Shown here one piece after another: positions 1 through 13,300 of a stretch of 64,000 bases of DNA (position 1 is its first letter; each line of letters starts with the position of its first letter). The translations under genes and the position numbers were made by a program. This DNA is from Caenorhabditis remanei (lineage: Eukaryota; Nematoda; Chromadorea; Rhabditida; Rhabditidae). The notes under the pieces were generated by a model. That model was not told where the DNA came from. It worked only from the letters and a program-made list of their open reading frames with translations, and ran no database searches. The stretch is from positions 16,180,587 to 16,244,586 of the forward strand of contig NC_071333.1 in the NCBI RefSeq assembly GCF_010183535.1. Direction: 5' to 3'.

Positions 1-3000
1 CCCCCCACCCATCCCATCTCTCTCTCTCTTTCAAAAATAAGAGATAGATAGGATGGAATAGAATGAAAAGCGATTCACAACACTCAAATGAAGATGTCAC
101 GGCCACGACAGCTTTTACCCCCCGCTCTCCTTTTCTCTTTTTTCGAGCACTGAGCTCGATTAGAGAGGTCGCCGTGTCGGTCGAAACGACAGAAGAGAAG
201 CAAAAAAAAACGGAGCGGATGCTGTCTAGTCAATCTCAATCAAGAGGAAATAGTGGGAGAGAAGGAGGAGTAAGGATCACCACAGACTGAATTGCAGAGT
301 TCTTATTTTTCGTTCGTTTTCAGACAAATACTCTAACAATTGAGAAGAGAGGGGATCGGGATTTTAGTGGAAACCCAAGGAGAGTTTCAATTATTGTGTC
401 AGTTTTAGGTGTTAACATTTGATTGAGTGGAGTGTGAAGTGCAAGTGTTCAACATAAGTTCAGTAGTGTCTATACTAGAAAAGAAATATGCAACAGTGTA
501 TATCTACGTAACCAGAAGTCTTCAGGAATTTTAAAAGTAAGGCTACATCCAATTGGTTTAGAAACTCTTGTCTATAAAAAAGACTTACCTGTTTTCCAAT
601 ATCCAACTCACAATATTCTCTTATGTTAGTGGAATAAACATCCGTCTGGAAACTGAAAACAGTCTCCTACTATACAGGTGGGTGTGTCCACCCACCTTAC
701 CGTGCTCTGGGAATAAGCTATATAATCCCAGAAGTGACATGGATTCAGTAATGTTTTCACGTTTTGACTGTGAACTATACACATGTGAAGATGATGAAAT
801 GAATGACGATATACATGATCATGACTTCAAAATTCATGATGGAGCGTGCTTTTTGACGCTTTTCATTTCAGACTGACCAAAAGAGAACTGACGTCATTTA
901 TATTCCGGAATAAATTCGAAAGGTTGGAATCTTTGAACGATTTGGATTTCGGATGCAAAATATGAAACAAAGGAGAATCTTATTAGAATCTAGAATTAGG
1001 ATAAAAATCAAGAATCAGAAAAAGAGAATCTTGACAACCAACTTTTTCCGGGTGGAAACAAAAAAAAACGAAAAAAAGGATTGAGGACGTGGGGACATAG
1101 AAATAACATTGGATAATTACAAATTGCTGCAATTTGCGCTCATCTGGACACATCTCTCGTCATCCAAAGATGAGAACCTTTTTTTGAGATATATGTTTTC
1201 TGTTTTGTTGTTTTGTGTTTTTGTGTTGATAAGTTAGAAAATAGTTTAAATGTTGATTCCCCCTAAGAGTACTGTACCAATGTCAAAATTTGCCTATTAT
1301 TGTTTTATATTTCAAATCACTCACCCGCATTTATTTTCCTAAAAATGTGATCTGCTCATTTTAGGTATCGAGGAAAACGAAATTGGTGAATAAGCAAGAA
1401 CAGCTTGTAAATTAATAAAGAACGGAAACAAAAAATGGTTCGTAGAAATGAACAACGTACGGGAACAAGAGATGCGCGTTCTATTCCCTCAATGAAAATA
1501 TTAATTGAAGTGTAGATGAACATGAAAAATAAGAAGCAAAAAAGGAAAATATGGATCTAGACACCAAATAAGAAAAAAATTGGAAGGAACTCTACAATTG
1601 GTTAATTTGTGTATGCTTGAAAAGTTGATTTATTCCGGATTGTTTTATTTTGAAATAAGACTAGCTTCAATTTTTTGTCAGATTTTAATTTGATATATTG
1701 TTTTCTTTAAAACATGTATAAAACATGTAAAAAAAAACAAACAATTGACTACAGTATATTTGCTCTTTGTTGGCCTTGTGATAAATTAGCATTCAAATTG
1801 GCACCCGTCTTTTTTTGTCTATTTTTGGTATTCTTCTCCTAAACGTCTTTCTCTAAAAACGGATACATTAGAAGAAAACAAAAGATATATAAAAATTCCT
1901 AATTATTCCGTTGATATTTATTTGAAACGTGAATGTAATTCAAATTTGGAAATTTTCGTTTTGGAAATTGAGATATCAAGAAATCGAGAACATCTTCTCT
2001 GGTGAGTCGAATGTTCCAAAAGACCACTGGCTAAACTAGAAATCAAGCAGACAAAAAGTTTTCGAGGAAATAGGATGTGAGGGAGTAACAAAAGGAAGAA
2101 AAGGGAAGAAGACTCAATGTGAATCTCAAAAAAGAGCAAATCATACTGGTTCCGCATCCGAGAGGAGAGCTCTCCTCGCATCAAAATAAAGTCGTCGGAG
2201 CGGCAATGATTGCGATGGTGGCTCCATTGGATTACGGTAGGTAACAAGGAGTCATAAAATGGCCCCGGACGAGAGTCGTTATGTACCTGCCGTATAATGC
2301 GATCCGACACTGCATTATAGCAATTGGGGCAATCATGGAACGGAGCTTTTATGGGTTCTGAATCTAGGGGTACTATGTAGGATTACTTTTTTATGGGATC
2401 TACTTTTGACTACTGTAATTACTGGAAATAAGAACTACTATAATATAAAGTTGGTTGGTTTAAAATAAATCCTGTCCTCGGAGCAAAAGTTAGTAAAAAA
2501 AATTGAAGAAATGACCGTGAAGATCATGAAAAAAAAGAAAAATCAGGACATACCAATAAATAATTAACAACTATCCTGCTCCTTCTCACAACTATTTCCA
2601 CAAAAAAATTTGAAATCTTGACTGCCGTGAAATCAAGTGTGCTCTCTCGCTTCACCGATTTGATGAATTTTCAATTCATTTTTTTGTACAATCATTAATT
2701 TCGGATAGAGAATGGACGTATTGAATCCAAATCCAGAATTGGTAGATATTCATGAGTCACAATGATGTCCGATGTATTCTTGTTCTGAAGTTTTTCAGAA
2801 GTGCTCGTTCAGGCGAGCGGAACAGATTTGTGGAAGGAGGAGGCAAGAAGTTTTCGAGGGAAAGAAGATTGGTTTCAAACAGTTAAGTGATTTTGGATCC
2901 AACTGTAGGCCCTGGTATAAAGCAACTATAAATTCACAACTCCACTAGACTCCGCGCTCCGAGAAAACTTGAAAAAACAAACCACTTTTTTAATGCCAAA

Positions 3001-5054
3001 AAGAGGAGAGAGAAATCTGCGTGAGTCAAAAAAGACGGGGGAGGATGTAAAACGATAGGCACCAATGAGAAAGATCCTTTCCCTACAAATGAGCTGCATT
3101 CTTTGAGTCGGACCCAACTCGGATTTCAAAACGCGCATTATAAATATCCGAACGCGCTTGTTTTTAAAGCAAAAATCGCTCTGGATATAACGTTAAGTGG
3201 GACAACTTAATATTCTGCTAAATTATGAAAAAGGAATAGTTGTATTGCTGATAAAAGTCCAACAAATCATATAAAACAGCGTCACCGCATAAAACAATCG
3301 AGTGATATAAGCTTTTGGAAAAATAAATTTTCAAATATCCGGGTATGTAGCAGAGAGGAAGCAAAGTTTGTGTCTTCTCGAAGCTTTGGAGTAGATTTAC
3401 TCTCAACCCCATAGAAAAAGTCGTAAAAATCGTCGTTGGACAGCATTGAATGAAAAAAAAACAACGAATTGTTTTGAGGTTCGGATAAAAATAGACAAAG
3501 TTCACTTTGTCAAGAACTATATTCAAAGATTGTTGAACCACTTGAGTGATAATGATGTAGTGATAAAACACAATGAATAAAACACATCACAACTGTCGAA
3601 AAAATAAATGCCCACTTATTTATTACAACCAAAGCAGGAATTAGAAAACGCGAATATCTGGAAAGTGTATTTCGAGAAAAACCTGGCTGAAAATGTTTTG
3701 GTTACGCACCACTAGTGCTGTTTTCACATTTTTCAATTTCTGGTAGCCAAATAGGAAAGAAATGTTACCAAACACAAACATCACGTTCCGATATTGCAAT
3801 AAGAACGGCAACAGAGCCAACTAGTTGACCAATTTCAGTTTTGACTTTCGTTTTTATTTATTCGTCATGGATTCCGGGGCATAACGCGTTTTAACGTTTG
3901 AGATTATTAAACAACTATCAATTTGATAATTTTGTTACTAAGCACCAGCGTTTTTAATTTATGTAAATAAAATATTTCCCTTGACTGTATTGATGAGTCT
4001 GTCTGTAAAAATGTTAAATTCCAATCTTTTTATTAAATCAACCAAGTTACATCACTTTTTCCGGAATTGGCGGAAATCTCCGTTCAGAGAAGTTCAGTAC
4101 TTTCGATATGATGGATCCCAATCTACCGATGAGGAAAATCCAGATGAAATATGTTTGCATCTGTCTCATCAAATAGCAACAAAAAAAACGATAAAAATTG
4201 TATTATGACGGATCCATTTTTTTGGAAGCATAAGTTGTTTTTTCCATCATCACCAAAAAGTCTAACTCGGATTTGAAAATTCAACAGCTATACTGATTTT
4301 CCAACTTCTGAAGTAAAACTTCACTAATAGATTTATTTTCAAACTTGACCTTTTCAGAGATAACACTAATTCAAACGATTCGCGAAATTCCAGACAACAT
4401 TTTTCCACATTCCAGGCAACATTTTTTCAACACGAGTCATGTGAATGTTACTATCTAGAATTTAAATTCTCTCCAATATCTAATAGTTGGTTTTTAGAAG
4501 AAAAAAACTTCAGCAACCCACCAAATGTGCCACAAGAAGCACTGAATTTTGTAAAACATGAGAAAATGTGAAAGTTGTTGACAAACGAATTGCGAATGTC
4601 AAAAAAAACAATCAAACCATGATCAAGTAGGCGTCAGAGTTGCGCACAAAGTCCTTGTATATCTCTCGTAAATTATTAAATAATTCCTGTAATTGTCTGA
4701 TCACTAGCGTTTTGCTCTCCCGAGTAAGCATTTTTTCACCATATTTTCATACGTTTTTGTTACAATTTTACATTCCTTGCCCAGACCACTCATGACATGA
4801 CCACTTTTTTGAGAATTTTATTTGTTTAATTAATTACATGTGTATCAATATAATTCAACAAATTGAAAGCAATTTGTTGGAAATCACTGAAGTAAAAGTT
4901 TCTACAGTATAGAAAATCCCGAGTGTTGACCAATATGTCGAGCGACCAACAGCTTTATTTGTGCAGTGCGGCGGTTTCCAATGTAGACGGAAAAGCTCTT
5001 TTCGCTCCTGTTTAGTCGTTCATTTGGTTTCATTGCTTTCATCAGTCATTATGT
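1..5054. other. Intergenic DNA, no supported gene
   Basis: About 5 kb of AT-rich sequence with only short, scattered open frames. None shows codon bias, a recognisable domain, or a chain of phase-compatible exons. The start is a C-rich and pyrimidine-rich run. Part of it may be promoter or intron of a gene outside the window. Confidence 0.6.
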
Positions 5055-5126
5055 GGGGGTATAGCTCAGTGGCAGAGCATTCGACTGCAGATCGAGAGGT
5101 CCCCGGTTCAACTCCGGGTGCCCCCT
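5055..5126 (+). tRNA. tRNA-Cys (anticodon GCA), copy 1
   Basis: This is a 72-nt cloverleaf. The acceptor stem GGGGGTA pairs with TGCCCCC and the discriminator base is T, the usual one for cysteine tRNA. The D arm contains the A-box-like AGCTCAGTGG. The anticodon stem TTCGA/TCGAG closes the loop CTGCAGA, giving anticodon GCA. The T arm is GGTTCAACTCC, which is also the B box. A TTTT run 3' of the gene suits RNA polymerase III termination. There is no intron and CCA is not encoded. Confidence 0.98.
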
Positions 5127-5393
5127 ACTTCGTTTTGTATTTTTGTTGATACAAAGACTTGAATAGAATAGTTTTTTTTTGAGTGTCAAAGTGAATTACG
5201 AATTTTGAAATAGTTCTACAACTATGAACCAGAAACTATACCTAAAAGTCAGAAACAACAAATTTCTATTTTCAATAACCAAACAAAGAGAGAAGCTAGT
5301 CTTGTGCTCCGCACAATGAGCTTACTTTGTTTGTGGTCAGGGCCAAGTCTCGTTCTAAACTCTTCACAGCATTCCTCTTTTCCTATTTTGTGT

Positions 5394-5465
5394 GGGGGTA
5401 TAGCTCAGTGGCAGAGCATTCGACTGCAGATCGAGAGGTCCCCGGTTCAACTCCGGGTGCCCCCT
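5394..5465 (+). tRNA. tRNA-Cys (anticodon GCA), copy 2
   Basis: The 72-nt gene is base-for-base identical to the copy 339 bp upstream and in the same orientation, with the same GCA anticodon, U73-type discriminator and A/B boxes. Short flanks are also shared (TGTG before, CTACTT after) while the rest of the spacer differs. This indicates a local duplication kept identical by selection or gene conversion. A T run follows as terminator. Confidence 0.98.
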
Positions 5466-5599
5466 ACTTTCTTTTTGTGACTTTTTCTGATAGAAAACAA
5501 TTTATTCGATAAGAACAGATAAGTTTCTTTACAATTCATAAAAGCGTTCAATGATATTCCAAAAATTTGATGAAAGCAATGAAATACAAAAAAAGTGCT

Positions 5600-7118
5600 T
5601 TAAACGTCTTGCATAAAAAGCAGGCTGGGATTTGAAAATGATGCTTGGCTGGATCTCCTTGAATTCCGCCGGGAACCTTGTGAAAAGCTTGGAATCGGAA
5701 GATAAGATGCAAGGGAACCTCTCCGAAAACTTTCTAATGGTGGTATCCCTAACTCTTTGTCAAGTTGCGCTCGTCTTACTGTAAAAATTTGATAATCTTT
5801 GTTACCATTTTCTTTTATAAACTCACATTTAGCTTCTAATCCAGGAACAAATTTCAACTTCTCAACAACTGATGGATACCTTCTGAAGTATAGAAAAGCA
5901 TGTAAGCAAGCACATATCTGAACTGGAATGAAAGATAGTGCAGATGAAAAGAATGGTGGGCCTGGAACAGTTTTAGTTTTTTGGTAGATCAGAATATAAA
6001 CGTTACCATAGGTGTAGCTGAACTTGCTTGGCTCTCCAGCAGCGTTTGGTTTCATTCGTGGCGCTAACTCATCATCTACTACGCAGACAACCATTAAAAC
6101 AGCGATGCATAGAATTATACCTGGAATATAAAAGTTAGTTACAAAAAAACTTTACAAAAAACTCACTTCCACAAATATATGTTATTGAGGAGAACAATGT
6201 GTAAAACGACGATCGAATATGTCCCACAACTCCCAGAAAAAATGCGAAACAGCATACAAGTGCACCGCTTACGTGAAGTAAGGCAGGTAAACCAAGTCTG
6301 ACTGAAAATTTCAAAATTGAAAGATTGAGAAGAAGAAGAGAAAATGGAGAGAAACTAGTTTAAATTGAATCAGGCACTCACTAATTACCGCGAGAGAAGC
6401 GAGAGAAACGTCTGTAAGGTCGACTTGTGAGAAGAGAGGGTTCAGGTAGCACTTGTATTCACTCTCTGAGGCTGAAACATCACTTTCAGTAATTAAAAAT
6501 GTTAGAAATCTATGATTACGTGGTATTTCTAATTCATCGTACATAATTCCAGAATTATTGTTGATATGAACTCGACAAATTTGAAAGTAACCCGTATTGT
6601 AGTGAAATGTTGATTCCTGAAATAAATTATTTGCATATATCATTCTGATAGAACGAAACTATAGAAAACATATGAAAACATTCTCAAGACACTCACTAAT
6701 TGTTCACCGTTTTCATTAGTTTTGTTGATTCCACGAGGTTCGGTAAGGAATACCCAGTTGTTCATAAAAATCGGAAATGTTTGCATCACTAATACGAAAC
6801 CACCGACAGCCATGGCTCCAGAGAAAAGTATGTTGTCCGTACATCTTGCTTCGATAATGTACTGAAAAATTAACTTTTTTAAATAAGAATTCGACGTAAA
6901 GGTTAACAGAATCATATCTATTTTACTTACAAAAAAAAAAGAATAAAGAAAAAACTCACTTTAGAAACTCTTTCACCTAGTGTCATCTCATTGGTACGAA
7001 TCTGTGGCGGTAGTATCAGTGGCGGCGGTTCAGAATTCGTCGTCGTCTTGCAGGAAGGCGGTGACGACGGCAGCGGTGGGTGGTGAAAATGCTCTTCAAC
7101 AATTGTGCCAAGAGCCAT
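5600..7118 (-). CDS. Stargazin/TARP-like (CACNG family) four-pass membrane protein
   Basis: Seven phase-consistent exons read 7118-6960, 6861-6697, 6616-6382, 6301-6167, 6120-6007, 5961-5827 and 5778-5600, giving about 373 residues. A Pro/His-rich cytoplasmic N-terminus is followed by TM1 (about residues 64-84). The extracellular loop carries NNWVFLTEPRG and TGYFQICRV, the positions of the family's W and GLWxxC motifs. Three further helices follow, and FSYTYG before TM4 matches the SYG motif of gamma subunits. The tail is Ser/Arg-rich. In this family such proteins are auxiliary subunits that traffic and gate AMPA-type glutamate receptors; C. elegans has stg-1 and stg-2, and I cannot say which this is. 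The frame stays open upstream to an ATG at 7322, so a start 68 codons longer is possible; 7118 is chosen as the simpler reading. Confidence 0.82.
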
Positions 7119-7322
7119 TTTTGAGCCAATTTTCTTCGGGAGACCAAAAAGGGAGGAGCGGAAGAAACCCAATGAACCGCGCAGGCTCACCCCGAGAGCA
7201 CACGAGTCTCTTTTTTCGACAACACCAGCGCACAATGATGAAGCAGACAGAAAATTACGAGGAGATACTTCTTGTTTTGTTTCGTTACTTACTCTAAACA
7301 TGAATGTTTTAATTTTGCTCAT

Positions 7323-10300
7323 TTTAACGGAGGGGTCAGAAGTTTTTTTCTAAATGTAAGTCAGAGGAAGCAAAAAAGTGAGAAGAACGCTTTTTTACTG
7401 AAAAAAAAACATATGTAGGAAAGAGGATATCCAGATTTAGAAATGAGAAGTGGGTACTTCAAAATTCTTCAAAGCAGGAACAGCTTTCGTGTTCCAAGGA
7501 GAGATATCAAAAATTAGTTCAAAACACAAATTTCAGTTGTGACATTTTAAATTTCCTGTTTGCTAATTAGCAGGAACATGTTTGTAATTTTTTCGAAGAA
7601 AACGTAAAGGTGTTTTATATATAAAACACCCTGAAAAACAAAATGTTGCCGATGTCCAACTTTTTTGGTTTTACAATAAATTTTTCGAAAGATATCTTCT
7701 ATAACATTCTAACACTAAAATCTCAACACATCACTTCAGAGAAAAGGGATACTTGATGATAATTCAATAAAGCATCAAGAAGAGTATATACATTCGATGA
7801 GTCCATAGTAATCATTAGCACTCTCTACTCGCAAAACTCCGAACATAAAAACCAAACTCCTAAAAGTTCCTTGTATACTTTATACCAAAAAGTATTGTAA
7901 CAGATGAAATGAGTATGTCCATGAAGGACCTATTTGGAGAAGATTGAACTACCTAGGGAGAGCCGCGATGGGTAATGCAATGCACGAAGATGAAAAACGG
8001 GACAAGCCAACCGACGGTGCATCATCAAACTCGAAGAAGAAGAAGGAAAAGTAGAAGTAGAAGAAGCAGCGGAAAAGATGTCGAAGAGACCCTGAAGGTT
8101 GACGAGAGAAGAGACAACGGCCACTTGCCTTCAATAATGTCCAATTCTGGGACAGGGCTCATCTAGCTTTACTTATTTGACCAACATGGGACCACTTCAG
8201 TAAAAACAACATGGATATTTGAAATTGAAACATTTGTATTTTCTGATTTTGATAAATAGAAAAACTGTGAGAAATCCAGATAGACTTCATGGTTTACTGT
8301 AGGCAACATAAAATAGAAAAACAGCAACATGTCAAATATTACAAAAAATACAGTGTAGAATATGCAAACACCATCAGTGGTCTTCATAAATCTCAGTCAC
8401 ATAAAAAAGACTCAGAAAAATTTGCATACATTTACCGAATGCTTCAAATCGAGTGAAAAACGAAAAAGTGCATATTCTATCTTTTAACTTCCGGAGTCAA
8501 ATGGTAATAAGACTTCAAGAAACAGAAAGAACATCGTCTGTTCTTAGAAATTGGAAACGGGTGGATGGATTAGTGTTGAAAGGTTAAGCCACCAGTGTGT
8601 GATGAGATCATCCAGATCAGAAAATGAAATATCAATCTTTCAGATATTTTTATATTTCAGGTTCCATATTTTCAACGTTGGACCAATCTATCTCTGCTAC
8701 CTCTTAGTCGTACCTTCCACGAGTCGACACAATTTTCAATTTCCGTTTTTGCTGTTATCACATTCACATTCTCATAAATACCCTCCGAATAAAGATAAAA
8801 TAGAAGTATGTACACTTTAAAAAAAAAACGACATGGGTTTTATACGGTTCATTTGTTTTATTTTTTATGTCATAAAAGTTCATTTCCCTTTTAGCGCTTT
8901 TTGAATACTTAAAAACTATGTACTAGTTTATCTGATCAATTATTCACTGGAAAAAACTTTTTTCGTTACATTTTCATTTTTTGGTTTAAAAATAAAGGAA
9001 CTTCTTTAAAACTATTATTGTTGGCATGTTTCCATATCAATCCACTATTTTTTTTTAGTTATATTCAATTCTCAGAACCAAAGTACTCAGATCATCAATT
9101 AATCTTCTCCCAAGACAAATTACGAACATACAAAACTAATTATCTTGGTGAAACCTTCATTTTCGAAACTTTTTAGCGTTTTTCATCGGTTCTTTGTCCT
9201 CTGACAAATGATTGATTTCTGCGAAACACACCTATTTTTCTTACATGTCTCCCTCATGTTCATCACTCCCAATGTTGCTTTTATTTTCAAAGTTTTCGCA
9301 CTCAACACTCGATTTGAAATCGGAAATGTAAGTTATGTCTTGGAATTGTTTTTGAAATTTGGAATCGAATACGACGTTTAGATTTTATAAGAATATTTAT
9401 CCCAACATCTCTTTTTTTTTGCCGGGTTTTTAGGTCAGCACCCACCCAGAACAGATTGATTTACAACTTGTTTGCTCATCCTTTTGGATTTGGTTTTTCT
9501 CTCTTCATATTCAAATTTCACTCCCGGATTTATTTTGTTTGCTTTGGTTTTTCGGTTTTTTTTGGCAATTTCGCGCGATTTTGAATGTCCAGTAGGAAAA
9601 AAACTATTAATTTTGTTATTTAGACCATAAGCCATAACCAACTTTCTGCTGCCCAGAGATATTGACTAGCTTTTAAAAATTTTCCAATTATTCGTCAGAT
9701 TAGCTTGAAATCTAATTCTAAATTTTCTTGAGTAGTGGAAATTACAAATTAGTTGAGCTCTACTCCAAAATTAGGTTCCATACGGTTGGTTAGGTTGAGA
9801 AGTTCGTTGTTTAGGCTTAACCCTCTCTCCGAACACCGCTAAGTGCATTAGGACAAGCCTTCCATGGAGTAAGAACGGTTAATTGCTATTTTTACGCAGG
9901 GGGAGAGGGGGTGTGGTCCGTTTTTATGGTCTGCATGGAATATGCGGGTATGGCTCCCTTCTTTTGTTTTTATGTTGGTGTAGGTAGAGACATCTGTTCT
10001 GGCAGACATGTATTTCCCAACACAAGAATCTTGGTCCAGCATGTGATTCTGTTGTTGGAACATTTATAAATGTTCTCTAATTAGGGTAATTTCTCTAAAA
10101 TAACATTTTTCAGATATTTCTGGAATATTTGTTTTTTCAATGCAAGCTTCTCAACATTTCTCGAATACAATAATTGGCCACATCGAATGACCGAATGCAT
10201 ATCTCACGAACACGAAAACATGTTCATCAAAAATGCATAGTGGGATAGCGAACTCAGAATCTTAGAAACTTTTCCTCCACTCTCTTCCTAAAATGAGCTT

Positions 10301-13300
10301 CCTAAAATGAGAGGAGCACGAATTTTAAATATGTAATAATTCCACCATGCATTTTGAATTGCTGAAAAGATATACACATTTTTGGGAAAGCTAACGGATA
10401 TGGATGATCCGAACATTTTTCAATTCTTTCGTGCTCTTTTACTCTAGGATGGACAGAAAAAAGGAAAAGAATAAAGAGTGTGTACATCTCCGAACCTAAC
10501 CTAATACGTTTGAAAGGAAAAAGAGAGGAGTGAAAAAGTATGTAAAGTACATCTAAATGTATATTCACACTTTTTTCTTTTAGTCTTTTAGTATATCTTC
10601 CTCTTATTCTTCTTTTTTCTTTCCTTGGCAAGGTTTGGAGTAAATTACTTCTTCGGTGTTTTATTTTATTCCGCCAATGTTTTTGCTGCAATTTCTTTCA
10701 CACTTGAGAAAACCGCTTTCCGATTTTCTCTTCTTACGCTTCTCACATTCTGTCAATTACCACTACCCGTTTCTTTGTCTACCACTCCCGTTATGTGTTG
10801 TTTTTATGTTTTTATAAGCTTGAGAATGAAAGCAACAACCTGGTATGTAAATTTGCAGTCTATATATATGACAGACATATTTACAGTCCAAAAACCTTAG
10901 TTATAGAATTATAACTATGATATTTATTTAGTAACTTATTTATTGTCGCTCACTCCTAATATTCATGTTATTTACGATTCAATTAAACAATTAAACAAAA
11001 ACTGTGGTATTATCTTGGTTTTAAAATACTTTGACATTCTCCCTAGTGACTCTTACTTTTCAGCCTCCCCTCTTCCAATTCCACCTTTTGTTTTCCTCTC
11101 GTTTGAAATGCGAAGGAGGTCCAGTTTCCGGACACCTTTTAGACATCCTCTTCCATTCCATCTTCCCCCCTCCTTTGCTTCCATCTCTCAACTTACATTC
11201 CATCCCACTCACGAAAAGAGAAGAGCCATCTTGGCACCATTTCCTGTCGGTAATGATGTTGTTCCAAGCGAATTGAAAGATTTTGAGACCTTAGACTTCC
11301 TGTAAATCGTGTCATTTTAATTTCTGGGGTCTTTTGATTATAATGATGTGCAATTTGTTCGAATTTTGTAGGATTTTGGATGCTGGGGGCATTTCATATA
11401 GGTTCTGTTAAAACTGTCCAAATTAGAATGTGTCTCTGACTTTAGCCTTAATTGAAACCTTAAACTTTTAAAACTGTTGCTAAATTTCCTATGAAAAGAT
11501 GTTTTCAAACTGAGTTAGGTTCAAATGAATAGAACAGCGTAGGGTGAAGACCCGTTGAAGGACAATCCCGCAAACGAAATGGAGCGAACATGTCTAAATG
11601 AATTACCTCGAAAAGTTACCGCTAGATCTCTATTCTCTGTTTCTTTCTGCTGGGGAAGTCTTATTCGTCGAGAGAAGTTTTGGTATACTTTGATTTGTTC
11701 TTATTTTCTTTCATAATAGCTCTCTATAATATATCCCTTTTTTAAACTCCGCAGTTTTTTCCAATTCAGAATATTTTTATCTCTTTTCAATTACGTTTTT
11801 TTTGGACAAAGAAGGTTCTCACGGCTTTTTGGTTCTTAAGAGGATAGAAATAGAAAAAAAGCAAGCCGACTGACCAAATGGCCACTCTTGGAACCTTCGG
11901 ACCAATCTGTTGGTATTAGTTTTTTTCGTAGTGCCCCAAGGCGGATAGCCTCTCAGGTTCGTCTTTTTTTAGGATTAGTGAAAAGAAGGTTTAAGTAACG
12001 GATTCATCTACTTTACTTTTTTGGAAGAGAAGCTTCTCATGGTTTTTAGGAATTTCGAATTCCAAGTGATTCAACTTTTTTTTCTTGCAATTCTACCTAA
12101 AAATATAAAACCATTGGCTAGTAGTGAAAACATTTGCATATCTGGTCACTCATTACTCATATAACAAAGCTTGCGCTTCTGCCGCTTTCAACTTTTTTTC
12201 ATTTCCTCCGTTTGTCGACTCCTGCTGCGATTCAGGAGAGGTGAGTGTGGGGGAGGTGGCCGGAACTTTTTCAAATAGTTGTAGAACAAAAAGAGTAGTT
12301 TTTGTACGTATGGTTCATTCAATTTATTTTGTCAATCCTTTTCTTTCTAATGAAAGAACACAATAATGTGAGATGAATCAGAAAAGAGTCTTTCTTATCA
12401 ATGAAGCCTCATTCTTTGTCATTCACTACTTTTGATTTATTCCGTTTAGAACTCTTCCGATAGTCCTTTCATAAAAAACCATGAATGGGGAAAAGGACGG
12501 CAATTGAAAAAGACAATGCCAAAAAAGGGGGTAAGGATAATCCGGACCTCCGTTTCGCTCGATAAACCTATCCAATTTTATGCGGAAACGGAGTAAATGG
12601 GACTGTGTTCGGCTCGCTCAGATATTTGTTCATGCTAATGAGCACAAGTGCTTTCGCAGATGTAGGGAGATCATTATACATGTTGAGTGTAGATCAAGAG
12701 CAATGCAATTTTATACAATTGTTTTGCAAATCGACATGTAGTCTCATATATAACTCATGTTTTTGTGTCGTGTTATTTTTGGAATTACGGTATTTTCTAA
12801 ATTGTATTGGTGAGTTAAGGGACAATCAGTTTTTATATCTTACCGTACCCTTTTTGGAGGGTTAAAATACAAATTCAAAGGGTGTCTCCCAAATGTTTTG
12901 TTCTTCGTTATCTTTACTAGACCCTTTCGGTTTTCATATAAAAAATGGAGGGTTCCCACCAACAGGCGGTAAAGAAGCGTGTATGCTTTTATCTCGACGG
13001 CATTAACACAGGAGCCTCCACTTGACCCACGACAACAATTAACCGTCTCGTCCGCCCGCCCTCGATTTCTTTTTCTTTTCAATCCGACCTCCTGTCATCT
13101 AGTATATATGATGCACTGGGTAAAGAAGGGGCGGTCTGCACTTGAAATCTTTATGCTCCCGTGGTTATCGTCCCTTTTAAGTTGGTTTCAATCTAATTTG
13201 TTTGATAGGAGGGTGGCACCTTCTTGAGTGCGCTCGCATCGTTGATTCTAGAAATTCGGAAGGTTTAGTTTGTATTTTGAATCCAGTTTTGAGTATTGTA

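Noticed and set aside
10302..10691. 129-codon minus-strand frame
   Set aside because: Composition matches random translation of AT-rich DNA. It overlaps an equally long plus-strand frame, and neither has a recognisable domain.
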